NCBI GenBank assembly: GCA_022495005.1
Contig: JAGYXB010000510.1
Span: 434,001 to 498,000, forward strand
Direction of reading: 5' to 3'
DNA from: Rhyacophila brunnea
Taxonomy: Eukaryota; Arthropoda; Insecta; Trichoptera; Rhyacophilidae
DNA: 64,000 nt
Shown: piece after piece, positions 37,015-48,899 of the stretch
How positions within the stretch are numbered: position 1 is the first letter of the stretch
How the letters are laid out: each line of letters opens with the position of its first letter
Translations under genes and position numbers: made by a program
The notes under the pieces: model-generated
What the model was told of the DNA's origin: nothing
The model's database searches: none
What the model saw: the letters and a program-made list of their open reading frames with translations, nothing else

Positions 37015-37124
37015 AAAAATATGTCAGGACTCGAACCCACATCCACTGTATTCGCGTCAGTATGTTTTACCAATTAAGCCACGTTTGTCTTATCTAATTA
37101 TAATACACGTTAGGCTTATAATGT
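37015..37124 (-). mobile_element. SINE family B-type tRNA head
   Basis: The minus strand gives box A TGGCTTAATTGGTAAAAC and box B GGTTCGAGTCCTGAC. It lies head to head with the SINE A at 37125. A further minus-strand B tail fragment is at 37292-37365 (GAATAATTCACATGATTTGA). Confidence 0.65.
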
Positions 37125-37295
37125 TGTGAGTTCCGGGTTCGAATCCAGAGTTTGACAAATGAAGAGTATGGACTTACCAGGTTGAAGAAGTGACTAACAT
37201 CCATTTCCCGTACAAGCATTTTTTTTAATACAAGCCCTCACTCTGTGTATGTTTTATATTATTATAATCGGACATGGTCAAAAAAAAATATTCAA
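37125..37295 (+). mobile_element. SINE family A copy, 5'-truncated
   Basis: Begins around box B (CCGGGTTCGAATCC) and continues with AGAGTATGGACTTAC, AACATCCATTTCCCGTA, CCTCACTCTGTG and AATCGGACATGGTC. Confidence 0.8.
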
Positions 37296-37365
37296 TGAAT
37301 AATTCACATGATTTGAGAATATAAACTGTGTATTTGTTGAATTAAAAAAATAGTTTGTTAATATA

Positions 37366-38018
37366 TTGTTGTTTTTCTTCTTTTCTATCATCTAAATGTT
37401 TTTAATTAAATTATCTTCTATTCAATAAATAATAATACACTTGATTTCAGAATATGACATTCGTTATATACTTTACACTTTACATTTACAGCATACATAC
37501 TTTGGAACACCTCAACATAGCAATAGAAAAACATATTTGCTCCGAGCCGTGAACATGCACCCATGGCATTATATGCAATATTCTTTATTTATCAAGCAAC
37601 GGCTGCAATTTTAATTACGGCGACATTTTCCAACAACTTTGTTTAAGATGTTTATCTTAAATTTCGTTAATATTGGCTACGATCTTTTTTTAATTAATTT
37701 TGACTATCGAGTATTAATAATATTATGTACTTACCTGGATTCCTGAATGATGTCAAGATTTCTCCAAATCTTAATGTTGACGTAATTGCAATTGCTAATA
37801 ATTTTAATTAAACTTTTTTATTTATTTAATTAATAGTACAATATGTAGAATTCATATATGAACACTATATTTGATATAATTTAGGTACACCTCAAAAACA
37901 TTCCCATTAGTAAAATATTTGTAAAATATTCACAATATTAGTTATATCTCACTTCTGTCACTGTTCTGTGTATCTAATCTGCAAGTTACATCATATTTCC
38001 TCTTTTTTCAACTGCCAG
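37366..38018. other. non-coding stretch ending in a splice-acceptor-like tract
   Basis: AT-rich, with no gene. The last 25 bases (TTCCTCTTTTTTCAACTGCC then AG) form a strong pyrimidine tract and acceptor for the candidate exon at 38019. Confidence 0.45.
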
Positions 38019-38176
38019 GTTCGGTTGACGCACGTTTCCCTTCCGACCAACAGTCCAGTGACAGCGCGACGGACGTGCGCCCTCCCCTGGGCTTAATTTG
38101 CCTCGTATTTATTTTTTGTATCGTCATCGCGATTTACTGCTTCCACCCGTTCACTGCCCGCGCGCCGCCCCTGTAG
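38019..38176 (+). other. candidate spliced exon with hydrophobic segment
   Basis: A 158-base, GC-rich stretch directly follows a consensus acceptor (CAG at 38016-38018). From 38021 a frame of 51 codons without a start codon runs to TAG 38174-38176. It has a polar, Ser/Asp-rich start (SDQQSSDSATD), then a hydrophobic segment of about 18 residues (LGLICLVFIFCIVIAIYC), then a short polar end, like a terminal exon with a membrane anchor. A second frame from 38019 is open for 25 codons to TAA. No family was recognised, and no downstream donor or polyadenylation signal was established. It could equally be a conserved non-coding element. It does not match tomosyn. Confidence 0.25.
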
Positions 38177-38527
38177 AATTATTTTTATAAAAAATGCGAG
38201 ACTTTTACCGATGGAAATTTGTGAGTGTTTTCTATGAATACATATTTTTTTTATTGTCAAGTGTTGTTTATTTATGGGTGTACAAAGTCACGTACGACTG
38301 CGTTTTTTTTATTAGCGATAGAATCGTTCAGGTGGGACAGTATTAAATTGTATAGGATATTCGCTGCGGTTTGTTTGCGTAATGGCAAGATTTTTTGTGT
38401 GAGAGTGAGAGAGACTACTGTACAGCATCTGAATATTTAAATGAACATATTAGTAGAATATGCGATAAACGCGAATTTGCAATAAACAATTTTTCCTCTC
38501 TTCTCATGTAGTCCTTGATGTCAGTAA

Positions 38528-38873
38528 GGCCCATTTCAGACGGGACACCGGTGTCGTGCTCGATATACTATAGGAGGCCTTTGTATTCGAATAAATGGGC
38601 CTTTTTATTTTGTTTATGAGCACCCCAGAGCTAATGAATCAACGCTTGTCCGGTACACAATTTCGTCAGCCGCTACATTCTCAGGTCGCCGATACACTTG
38701 CTTTTATTACCCATTACCCAGTCAGTTTTGTGTTCTAATTTATAACGCGAAATTATGCATTGACTCATTAGCTCTGGGCGTTCATAAACATAATACAAAT
38801 GCCCCTTTATTCGAATACAAAGGCCTCCTATATTATATCGAACGCGACACCGGTGTCCCGTATGAAACGGGCC
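38528..38873. mobile_element. PIF/Harbinger-type MITE, copy 2 (346 bp)
   Basis: The ends GGCCCATTTCAGACGGGACA and their mirror (TGTCCCGTATGAAACGGGCC, read inward) are flanked by TAA (38525-38527, 38874-38876). Both arms contain the exact palindrome GACACCGGTGTC and the blocks CCTTTGTATTCGAATA and GAGCTAATGA, as in the copy at 25638. Confidence 0.85.
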
Positions 38874-38876
38874 TAA

Positions 38877-40215
38877 GAGAGGACTGACTGGATGTACCTC
38901 ATTAGAACAGCGATATAGTAGAGACATAACACGGAGTAGTGTAGAGTTAAAACTCGGAGAGTAGTTGTCCAACATATGTTTATTCAGAAATTGTAATTAT
39001 TAAACGTTATACAATTGTAAATACTAAATTATTTTACATGGCCTCTTATCTATATTAATATTACCATCGCGGCTAGATAAAAACATCCATGTGACTACCA
39101 AAAAATAATCTGATCTTTTACAGAGTAAACACACATACAGCTTCGGATTTCGGAAAAAAGATGAGTTATTATGTTAAAAAGTGCAAGCACGTATTCACTT
39201 CAATTACTATTTGTACGAGTATGTAGATACTTGAAACAAGTTAATCAAAATTGAAATAAAATTGTACAGTAGCAGCAATCTATGTAGAATTCATTTTTCG
39301 ACCATTTGCTCATACCATAAATTTAATAAACATTGTACTCGTATGTGCAAATATTTAATTTTAAATTTCCTGAATATAACAATAATATTTTAAAGTTCTG
39401 ATTGATTTTATATATAAGTTCTTAATTCAAAGAGGTCTACCCACCTCATTTTTAACCACATTTAGTAAGCATATTTATCTGTGTTAAATTTAATTTGTGT
39501 GAACATGGTTCAGGGTTAGCAGGGTCGTTTATGAGGACGCTTTTATTTTTCAGATGATATGTCCAACTAATAAATTAGTTTTGGTGAGAAATATAACAAT
39601 AATAATAGACATCATCTAATTAGATTATAATTTCTATATAACATTTTCGCGAGGGACAGTGATAGTAATTAGTGTTTAATAAATTTGTGGCATCGTTTGG
39701 CGGGAGAGGGTATCTTTTATCGACCTGGCTTGATAACAATAAACTTAAATGACGTCAAACTAGCAATCCTTCACTCCATCAATATCTCTAAAATATCTTA
39801 TTATCTTAATCTTCTTTAGATGGCTTAGAAGAACTTTTAAGGGTTTTTATAGTTCGTTACAGAATCGCGGTTACATACAATCTTTCGTTATTGAGTAGTT
39901 ACATATCCAATTCACCGTCAGTCAAAACGATCGTAATTAACCAATATTTAACGCGATCTGTAAAACATACTGTTGTACGACGCCGCAATGTCTCTAAAAG
40001 ATTTTGATGAGTACTGTTAGAATTAATATAATTATCCAGTGATACTCAAGTTGCCACCAAAACGAAACCTTAATTAGTAATATCTCTTTGTTTTGTGATG
40101 GTTAATAAATTGCCCTCGTTAATACGTGTGCGGAAAAATTCAAATTACTGATCATGTCATTGAGACCAGCGCCCTGTATGCCTTCCCTGTGGAACTACCC
40201 GCCATCCACTAAGTG
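38877..40215. other. non-coding stretch
   Basis: AT-rich, no gene or named repeat recognised. Confidence 0.5.
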
Positions 40216-40225
40216 GATTACAACC

Positions 40226-40885
40226 ATAGACTTTAGATACATCTAGACGCCACCCGTTGCATTGCTAAATGGAGCTACGTGCCGTGCGTTTGGTTTGTGG
40301 GCGAGCGAACGCATTCGCCTACAAATGTTCGAGACCATAGACCATTTCGCTAGTGCTCGCCCAAAGTGCTCGCACTAGACGCTCAGAATTAAAATATAAT
40401 TTTCTATTTTTTACGTTATATAGTATTTTTAAGCTGTCAAAATGCAACCATTAGGTAAAGATATCCATAATTTAAGTTATTTTAAAGAAACACTAGGTCA
40501 CTGATATTAAAATAAATAATAATATACAAATAAATTGTCACGAACATGTATCAACTTACCTATGAAACGTAATACCATCTTCTTGCTTATCAGTACGGCT
40601 TCCATATTTTAATACAACACGCAGAACCACCTTTCCTATATAATTAACTAAAAATATATACCACTGACTTTATGTTTAACACAAAAAAATAGCAAATTTA
40701 GCAACACGAACTCGCAGATTATCGATGCTACATGAAGCGATTCACCACGATTTGCCAGCGATACTTTTGGAAACTGACTCAAAAATATGTAGACCTTTTA
40801 TCTTACTCTAGCGCGTGTCGCAGAGATTATAAGGGTGCCGAATACTTTTTCACTCGCGCTCATGCATCGTTTTTGTTCAGGCCTT
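40226..40885. mobile_element. unclassified insertion with 10-bp duplication (660 bp)
   Basis: GATTACAACC is repeated exactly at 40216-40225 and 40886-40895, bracketing 660 bp whose first 160 bp are GC-richer than the rest. GTGCTCGCCCAAAGTGCTCG is a short internal direct repeat. There is no clear terminal inverted repeat and no coding. A 9-10 bp duplication would suit a MULE, and a longer one a retroelement. The class is open. Confidence 0.45.
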
Positions 40886-40895
40886 GATTACAACC

Positions 40896-41881
40896 CTCTG
40901 GCATGGATTGAGGCTCTAGCAATACACATCTAGTTTTGTTGCCTACATAATGTGATTTTGTGTTTGTGACAGTTACCATGATTTTATTTGAATATCCCTA
41001 TACTACTATATACTGGTATCACCTACACCATTGTCTATTATCATTGGCCTACTGCCATTATACGATTGAATGTGAATCGAAACTTACATAGGTACCTAGT
41101 AAGTTTTTATTATACTCTTATAAAGTGAAAAATGAGTAAAAATTAAATAATAAAAAATCGAATTGAATACACTGCTTCCGTGCACCTCAGGAGCGTCTCA
41201 TGGAATAATTCGTTGCAAACAAATTCATTTAAATTCATAATGTGAACGGCGGCAGTGGCGGCGCGTGGCGCAGTGTCGGCGGCATTCATAATGCCTCGCC
41301 AATTGAATTATAAAGTTCAGCGATTTATCTCATTTCCCAGAGTAGAGTTATTTCCCAGTAGCGTGCCGTGATCTTACCCTCATAAATAAAACAATTTTGC
41401 CATTTTTATACATCAATCACGTTAAATATATTGCCTTTTCCTATACTGTACCAATAATTTACTGCACTTACGTTCTTTCTTACAAATATTATAAGACATA
41501 TTTTTTAAGTGAAACTTTTTGACGTGTGGTAAACCAATATCGAAGATAAACCAAAGATTTGTTGTCTTTCTGGACATTCGTATATTTACATGTTCAATAC
41601 ATCTATTCATACTCTCATTTTATTACTGTGGATTAACTTTTTATGCAATTTTAACATTGTTTATGTAATAAACTTACAGAAAACACTGAGGTATTCATTA
41701 TAATTTATCAAATAATTACTTCAAAAGTATGTAATCCTAATAGAGTTTAATTATTTTTTGCAAATTTTATAAGTATCCGTACTTCCAGGTATTTTCTGTC
41801 ACTTTGTTACATTATCTAATTAATTAAACCCACAAACTGTAAAAATAAAATTATCAATCCGTACCAATTTCACAATATTAA
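40896..41881. other. non-coding stretch with a GC-rich islet at 41180-41350
   Basis: No gene. Positions 41180-41350 include a GGCGGCAGTGGCGGCGCG run and AATTCATTT/AATTGAATT motifs, unlike the AT-rich surroundings; possibly a conserved regulatory element. Confidence 0.4.
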
Positions 41882-41897
41882 TAACAATATCATTCTT

Positions 41898-42208
41898 TTT
41901 TTTGTGATTTTACCGAGGCTTTGACTGCGACTCGCTGTCATATCGCCTCTTCTAGAAAGGGATCCGTCGATCAGGTCCTCACTCCTATTCTGTTAAATAA
42001 CTTTACAATTTTGCCTAGCTCTTCCGTCTTACCCACCGCCAGGACACCCTTCAATCCGTCGAAATTCTCGTAGATATCCGCAATTCGCAGCTGTACTCTG
42101 TGAAGTTCATATTTAAGGCATTGTAGTGCTATATGTACAATGTCTTCTAAAACATAACATTCATCGCAGAGTCGCGATTCGATTCTTCCTATGAGGACAT
42201 CAAATCTT
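41898..42208 (-). mobile_element. 5'-truncated LINE (311 bp) with 16-bp duplication
   Basis: Flanked by the exact 16-bp direct repeat TAACAATATCATTCTT (41882-41897 and 42209-42224). The minus-strand 3' end is an A-run, seen as T8 next to the left duplication. Together these are the signature of target-primed reverse transcription. The coding end is listed separately; a 3' UTR of about 100 bp follows its stop. Confidence 0.88.
41993..42206 (-). pseudogene. LINE ORF2 C-terminus with CxxC-H-C motif (truncated)
   Basis: The last stretch of a LINE reverse-transcriptase polyprotein. From the truncation point it reads RFDVLIGRIES, then CDECYVLEDIVHIALQC, a C-x2-C-x8-H-x4-C knuckle found near the C-terminus of jockey/R1/I-group LINEs, and then YELHR. 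About 45 further residues follow before TGA. The frame is open from the 5' truncation to the natural stop, so the copy is fairly young, but it lacks endonuclease and polymerase domains and cannot function. The exact clade was not fixed. Confidence 0.75.
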
Positions 42209-42224
42209 TAACAATATCATTCTT

Positions 42225-42593
42225 AAAACATGAATTTCAGCTTAAATTTAATATAAATAATTTGAGTCGTCGAGTCGCAAAACCCACTCCGGACATTTTT
42301 AAATTCCCCCGTTTTATAAATTAAATGCCATTTTCTTACAAATTGGGATATTTGTCATCATCTTTTTATGTTAGTAAATATGATAAGAAAATAACATTTT
42401 ATATATTTACGTAGTAAGTATGAAGTTAAAATGATTTTGTGTCTAAAAAAATCATATTATGACTCAATGTTTTGTAATGGATTTATTTTTAGATGTTTAA
42501 TTTTTCATCATGCTGTATTGAATTTATTTTTAAGCTTTTATTACAATATCCTACCCATTCAGACGATAATGTAGCTGCCATATTGCTTGTACT
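42225..42593. other. non-coding spacer
   Basis: AT-rich, nothing recognised. Confidence 0.5.
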
Positions 42594-42595
42594 TA

Positions 42596-43896
42596 CGAGG
42601 GTGGGTCAATAATTCCTTAGAAAAAAGCATTAAAACAGGTTTTATTTTTGTATTTTATTTTATTTCTCAACATAATTTCCTTGGAGCTCAATACACTTGG
42701 TTAGACGTTTCTCAATTTTTTTTAAACCGTCAGAAAAATAAGTTTTCGGAAGGTCCTCAAAATAAGCATTTGTCCGATCGATGACTTCTTCATTTGAAAA
42801 AAAACGTTGTCCACTTAGCCATTTTTTTAAGTTTGGGAAAAGGAAAAAGTCACTGGGGGCTAAATCTGGCGAATACGGTGGGTGGTCGACCAATTCGAAC
42901 TTCAATTCTTCAATTTTAGCCATTGATCGTAAACATGTGTGAACACGGGCATTGTCCTGATGAAAGAGGATTTTTTTCCTGTTTAAATGAGGCCGTTTTT
43001 CTTCAATTTTGTTTTTTAGCTGGTCCAATAAAGATGCATAATAATCCCCTGTTATTGTTTTTCCTTTTTCCAAATAGTCAACGAAAATAATTTCACGTGC
43101 ATCCCAAAATACAGTAGCCATAACCTTACCAGCTGATTTTACGGTTTTCGCCTTCTTTGGACATGGTTTGCCTTCGCAATCCACTGCTTTGACTGTTCTT
43201 TCGTCTCGGGAGTATAGTGGTGTATCCATGTTTCATCTACAGTCACAAAGCGACGAAAAAATTCATCCGGATTGCGTTGCATGAGCGACAACAGGGCTTT
43301 AGAGGCCACCACCCTATTGCGTTTATTGTCGACTGTGAGCAAACGCGGCACCCATCTTGCAGAAATATTTTTCATGCCCAATTTGTCATGTACAATAGAA
43401 ATGACGCTACCTTTTGAGATCCCTGTAACCTCAATTATCTCACTCAACTTTAATCTTCGGTCACTTAACACCATATCGTGGATTTTATTGATCATTTCTG
43501 GTGTAGTCACCTCTACAGGACGTCCTGAGCATGGTTCATCCTTTGTTGATGTACGACCACGTTTAAATTCATTTAACCAGTTATAAATAGTTGCAAGTGA
43601 AGGAGCAGATATGCCGTGAACTAAATCCAACTCATTTTTATTTCCTTTGCTGTTAATCCTTTTATATTAAAATGTTTAATAACAGCTCTAAACTCAATTT
43701 TCTCCATTTTCCATTTTTCCATTTTCCAGAAGCAAATTTTTTTTTTAAATGTACGAGAAACACACAACAACCCGACCAATCTGATTGAAACTTCGCAGCA
43801 TACTGAATCGGTAGTGCCGCTGCATGAAAACAAACCGCTTGCAGTACTAGTCGCGCCACCTGTCGGCTTTTCTAAGGACTTATTGACCCACCCTCG
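42596..43896 (-). mobile_element. mariner transposon, copy 2 (1301 bp)
   Basis: Complete element in minus orientation with TA on both sides (42594-42595 and 43897-43898) and the same CGAGGGTGGGTCAATAA ends as copy 1. It is 11 bp longer, mainly because of a small duplicated GGAAAATGG-type block before the transposase start. Confidence 0.95.
42660..43722 (-). pseudogene. mariner transposase, two frameshifts (copy 2)
   Basis: Same DD34D transposase as the copy at 1485-2532, with all catalytic motifs (VTVDETW, HQDNARVHT, SPDLAPSDFF) and the WVPRLL block present. Two in-frame ATGs exist at 43722 and 43707. The first adds five residues (MEKWK), created by the local duplication; the second corresponds to the start in copy 1. 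One frame break lies near 43635 (an A run of 5 here, 6 in copy 1). The other lies near 43178 (AA here, AAA in copy 1), just before CPKKAKTV. The region that is broken in copy 1 (T6 after the GAA of DEFF) is intact here, and the reverse is also true. It ends at TAA 42660-42662. As read it is non-functional; both breaks are single-base losses in A runs. Confidence 0.92.
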
Positions 43897-43898
43897 TA

Positions 43899-44848
43899 CA
43901 ATAAGATCGGGTGTTACATTTTTTAACGATCTACTTTTCTGCAATAATTGTTATTTAGATTTCATATTACAATGCGAATATACATTACTTGAATTCATAA
44001 CCGCGTAGACTATACTGCGTACCATTGGCTCTGGAAAAGATTAACAGCTTGTTAGATAAAATGACAAATACTGTATTCAAGAATTTAACAGTTGAATCGA
44101 TGATATTCATGATAACATTAAATCATATTTACTTCGAAGTGCTTTCAAAACCAAAACTTACTACGTAAACATTTTAATGGCAAAAGTTATACCACAAAAA
44201 CGCGAGTTTAGTCAATAATCTAGAGAATTTATATATTTTACTTTTAGAAAGGTAAGTTGAAATTATTAAAACGTACCATTAGAGGCTTCGTACTTAAAAA
44301 AGCATTTTGAAACTTTTTCACTTAGACGTCGATCAGAGCTTTAACTGAATATTTGATATTCTTGCTACCTACTTATTGAAAGCCCAAATTCTAAACATTT
44401 CTGACATTCCATAGATAAAATCACTCGTATTATCAAAGAATATCCGATAAAAAGTTACGCCAATATAGGTTTTAATATCAAACAATCTCTAGTACTTTAC
44501 GCCTCTTCAATCTCTGAACATTTTTCTTTTTTATGGGAAAATAAACTCAGATTTCTCTATTTCCATTGAAAAAACACTCCTCACCGAAGCACTGACGTAG
44601 GCTCGCAATCCAATCTACTGGGCGAAAAAAATTACCCATCGCTCTAATCCCGAAAAGGGTATGAAAAGGGATAGGTATATTCTGTGTGGCCAGTAATGTG
44701 ATAGTAATATTCCCGAGACACTGTTGCCTGTTGTAGTAGTACAGTTTCCTAAGCTTTTCCAAGAGGTATTACAACAGTGATGTCATCATAAATCACTTAT
44801 TTATCAACTGGTTCCCTTAGACATTATCTTTTTTAAATATAATTTTAG
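43899..44848. other. non-coding stretch
   Basis: No gene recognised. The minus-strand frame 44547-44762 has no known domain. Confidence 0.5.
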
Positions 44849-44935
44849 CGATGTTTGACTGTGACCCGCTATCATATCGCCTCTTCTCTTCTGAGTGAGG
44901 ACCTCTCTCCAATTCTCTTAAAAAACTTTACAAAT
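44849..44935 (-). mobile_element. LINE 3' end fragment, same family as 41898-42208
   Basis: TTTGACTGTGACCCGCTATC, ATATCGCCTCTTCT, GAGGACCTCTCTCC and AAACTTTACAA align with the stop-codon and 3' UTR region of the LINE at 41898-42020. Diverged and severely 5'-truncated. Confidence 0.65.
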
Positions 44936-45251
44936 AATGGTATAATGGTAGCAATATCTTTAGTCCCTTTTAATGAATAATATACGAGTATATAACAAAC
45001 AGCGTTTAATAAAACATGCGAATTAGAAGTATAATAGGAGATATTTTTGCCTGTGAATATAGCTTAGTAGAGAATAGTCCAACTGCAGATCGAATGGTTG
45101 GTGGCTCGAGTTCACCCTGTGGTGTTTTTAGACGACGAAAACAAGTCTTATAGTTTGGATTAGGATGATAAAAAAATAGTGTTAACTGTACGATTTTAAA
45201 TCAAACACAAACATTAAAGAACATATTATAATATATGAGTTATTATACTTG

Positions 45252-45490
45252 TACACCCACGTTGGCCGCGCGGCTTAAGCGTTGGCCTATAGTGTCGTGG
45301 GTCCCAGGTTCGAATCCTGGGTCTGACAAGTATTCATATTGTTTTTCAATTTGAGTCGGAGTATGGACGTAATAGGTTGAGCAAGTGGCTGACATCCATT
45401 TCTCGTAAAAACAAAAATCTGTTAATACAAACCTCCACTCCGTGGAGGCCCATATGATCCTATTAGGATCGGACATGATCGAAGAAGATC
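45252..45490 (+). mobile_element. SINE family A, best-preserved copy (239 bp)
   Basis: Flanked by the exact 11-bp duplication TATTATACTTG (45241-45251 and 45491-45501). The head looks like a type II (Ser/Leu) tRNA: box A TGGCCGCGCGGCTTAAGCG and box B CAGGTTCGAATCCTGGG. The body carries the family blocks and ends GATCGGACATGATCGAAG without a long A tail. RNA polymerase III would transcribe it from the internal boxes. This copy serves as the family reference. Confidence 0.92.
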
Positions 45491-45501
45491 TATTATACTT
45501 G

Positions 45502-48500
45502 AAACAGTATTTTACATTTACCGAACATTCGGTTCGGTAGCACCAACATCCTTCTGATTTTATCTACCAGTTCGCCCAAACCAGTGTCAAAACTTCAGGT
45601 AGCATCACTGTCCAACGCCATACCTTTAGTAAAGCCGATGAAAGGTATATAGGAGCTCCAAAATTTATAAACCTCGAACATTTTTTTTTCCAAAGATTTT
45701 CCCGACCAACGGTTTATCTCAATTACAAAACACCGAAGACTTACCGGAAAGCCACATTCTTTGATTTTCGTTTGTGTTCCTACCATTTTATCTGCCTTTT
45801 TTACTTTTACTTGTGTGTGTGTTTTTTTTTGTACGTCGTAAAACGAGATAGTAAATAATATCCCCTTTTTGTACTTTAGCAACAAGTTAAACATGAAAGC
45901 TATCTATTTTATGGATTTTCGCGATAAAATCTGACGGAGTTTCAATAAAAAAATATCCCATCATTTTTATTATAACAAGGTATCATTACAATGGCGAATA
46001 TTTTGTAATGTACATTTAAATAATCATGTAGTCTATAAGTATTACTAACAAAAAATATGTGTAACATTTTAGAAAAAAGATTTTCTTGGATAAAAATATA
46101 TATTACATGTTGACAAAAGTAACCGTTATAATTAATCTCTATCAAGACTAAAACATGAGACAATATGTATTGAAGAATCCATATGTACGAGAATAATAAC
46201 ATTTTTTTAAATTATTAATAACCATGTCCTTGTTTTTTCGTACAAGGTGGCTAGTTATTTTGAACACCTAGGGTTTGTCAAAATCACATTAATATATTGG
46301 GAATTTGACCCAGAGCGAAATCAAACATCGAGTTTTATAATAACACTTTAAGTAAAATCATGGTTAAAATAATATATGCACAATTTAAACCAATGATTTC
46401 CAAGCCGGTCGCGATATTTTTTTGCATTGCCCTAAGGTGTGTCGATTTCTTGCTCTTATAGGAATATCAGAATGTTGCAAAAATAAACTATCATATTCAT
46501 TGGGTACCTATTTCAGAAAAATACTTCTCATTAACAGTGTTTAACAAGCGAACAAAAATAAGTAGTTGACATGCTAAAAAAACTATCAATATAAATTATT
46601 TTGTTTGTACATATTTCAAAATATTACTGTCAAATTATAAAAAAAAACTACAGAATATTTATATTATCATTATATCTATACTAATTTTTCGTAATAGTGC
46701 CTAATTTCGTCTGAGATATTATACAAATAGAATTTTATTGAAACAGAAAACAATTACCTACCATTATTACCTAGCTAGTACCTATTAGAGAGGTGGCTGA
46801 GGACGCCGTTGGGTGCCAATTATTATTTGCCAAGAGGCTGGGTTCAGGGAATCCACTGCGTTTCAAGTAGTGAGCACAAAGGGGGACCTTTTCAGACAAT
46901 CTAATAAAATCCTCCTGAAAATTACGAAATATTTTCTGGATTTGGAGATACAATATTGTTCGAGCTTTATTTATTTTTTGCTGTGTGAAAAATCAAATAA
47001 ATTTTTACTACCTCATATTTTATGTATGTAAAATAATATTTTGACAATATATATAATATATTATATTTGAACATAATTATTATGGTATAATACTCGTACT
47101 AAATGCTCGCGCAGTGTTGGATATATATTTTTTTTTAATTTAGCAAGGGCTGTGTGAAAGTTTAAAATAAAGAATTTTAGAAATATTTGCGAGGTTACGT
47201 TAGATTAGGTTAGGTAAATAATATATAAACATAATGAAGATGGAAATATTTATAAACGTATGATTTTTAAATTATCATATATGCGGATTGTAACATTAAA
47301 AAATATCTTTAAATCAAAATATTATAACTTCTTTGGTTACGCCATTATCGTAAAAACTATCACGGAGAAAGCTCAGTTTACTCTATATGTCATTATAATA
47401 CACCGTCTTTTCTCATTTTATAATTTAACATTACTTAATAATCATGAAATATAGTTTTACGTATCGTAAAAAACGTTGAGTTTTCAAATTAAGATCAAAG
47501 CTATATTTCGTACATCAGATGTCATTGGTTATAGAACTTTATATATTAATTTGTCAACGGTTCATGCACTATATCTTCAGTTTTCATCTAATTTAACAAT
47601 AATCAAATAACCAATTAACGTACCTTACTGAATACAGTAAAATGTTTTTTCGATTAATAAAAATATTTATATTTATTATAAGTCAATTCGAATATTTGCA
47701 AAAACCATGTACCGTCAAATTTCACAATTTCTTGGTTATAATGTAAGTTATCACCAGAAATTTAATGACCCACAACATCTATTGAAATAAACAGAAGTAT
47801 TAGTTTTCATGTTATCATTTTACGTATAAATATACAGTAAATTCTTTTACTGTTCCGCTGATAATAACTACACATTTTTTTACATAATTTAGTTAGCTAC
47901 AAAACAAATATCATGTCGGATATATATGTGGAGCAAAACGAATATATCGTAAACAGATAACAAAAGCAAGAATCTGATTGACTTATATCATTCTTCAGCC
48001 GTCTGTTCGAAATGTCTGGCGATAAATAATTATTTTATTATTTTGCCACTTTTCAAATAGCAAATTGAAAAATTAATTTCGCTTGGCCACTTGGAAAATT
48101 CAAAAGGGCAACAAATAAATTAAATCGTCAGGCAGGTCCCGTAATGGAAATTGCAGTTGTTGAATTGAATTCCTAATTGGCAATTATATAATATGCCCTG
48201 CCGAAATAATTATGTTATTTCAATTTCATTTTCCTAATAAAATGAATATTATTTTCAATTCCAACTGTAGTTACTGAAATCTTATACTGTACCTTATATT
48301 ACGCGAAGCAGATTTCAAAAATATAGATTTAAAATATAAATACCAGATTGTTTTTTTTTTATTAATTTATAAAAATATATATATTACTTTAAACACCACA
48401 ACGGGGCAAGAACGGCAATGACAGTAATGTAATAGTAATAGAAGACGTGATATAATTACAAAACACCAGAGTTTTAATACAACCACATATTATAATATGT

Positions 48501-48504
48501 ATTG
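45502..48504. other. non-coding stretch
   Basis: No gene recognised. GC-richer islet at 46790-46920. TTAGGTTAGG occurs at about 47205-47214. Positions 48055-48260, with repeated AATTG/CAATT motifs and ATGCCCTGCCGAAATAATTA, look like a possible conserved regulatory block. Confidence 0.45.
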
Positions 48505-48565
48505 TAATCTCACCTGGATCGAACCTGGATTAGAAACCAGTGCGTTGCGCATTGACTACGAGTAT
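48505..48565 (-). mobile_element. tRNA-like SINE remnant
   Basis: The minus strand shows TAGTCAATGCGCAACGCACT then box B AGGTTCGATCC. Only the head is recognisable. Confidence 0.5.
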
Positions 48566-48899
48566 TATCATCAGATTCATATTTACATGAGCTTTTCATA
48601 GAATATAGTTTTTCTACTTACATCGTAGGGTTGTTTTGAGATGTAACATTTATTGTTGCGCCGGATATTCCAATTTTTAAATACATTCATACCTCCTCCT
48701 ACTGAATACTCGATGACAGATTTTCAAAAAAAAAATCAATGGAATGTTATTGTCATTCGAATTACGCTTTTAAAAATGTGCTAATTAAATTATTTATATA
48801 AATATATCATATTATTAGATAGTAATTTTATGTTTTACTACCAAATAAGAAGTCTCACACCACAGTAGTTAATCATTACATTACATCACCACGTTCGAT

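Noticed and set aside
38019..38032. The candidate exon start (G TTC GGT) could complete SLRL to give L-F-G as in tomosyn
   Set aside because: A TGA follows immediately in that frame, and the other frames do not match tomosyn.
43217..44008. Plus-strand frames across mariner copy 2
   Set aside because: Antisense of the transposase; their mirror images occur at copy 1 (1574-2620).
45243..45476. Minus-strand frame containing PGFEPG
   Set aside because: Antisense translation of a SINE A box B region, a well-known source of spurious proteins.
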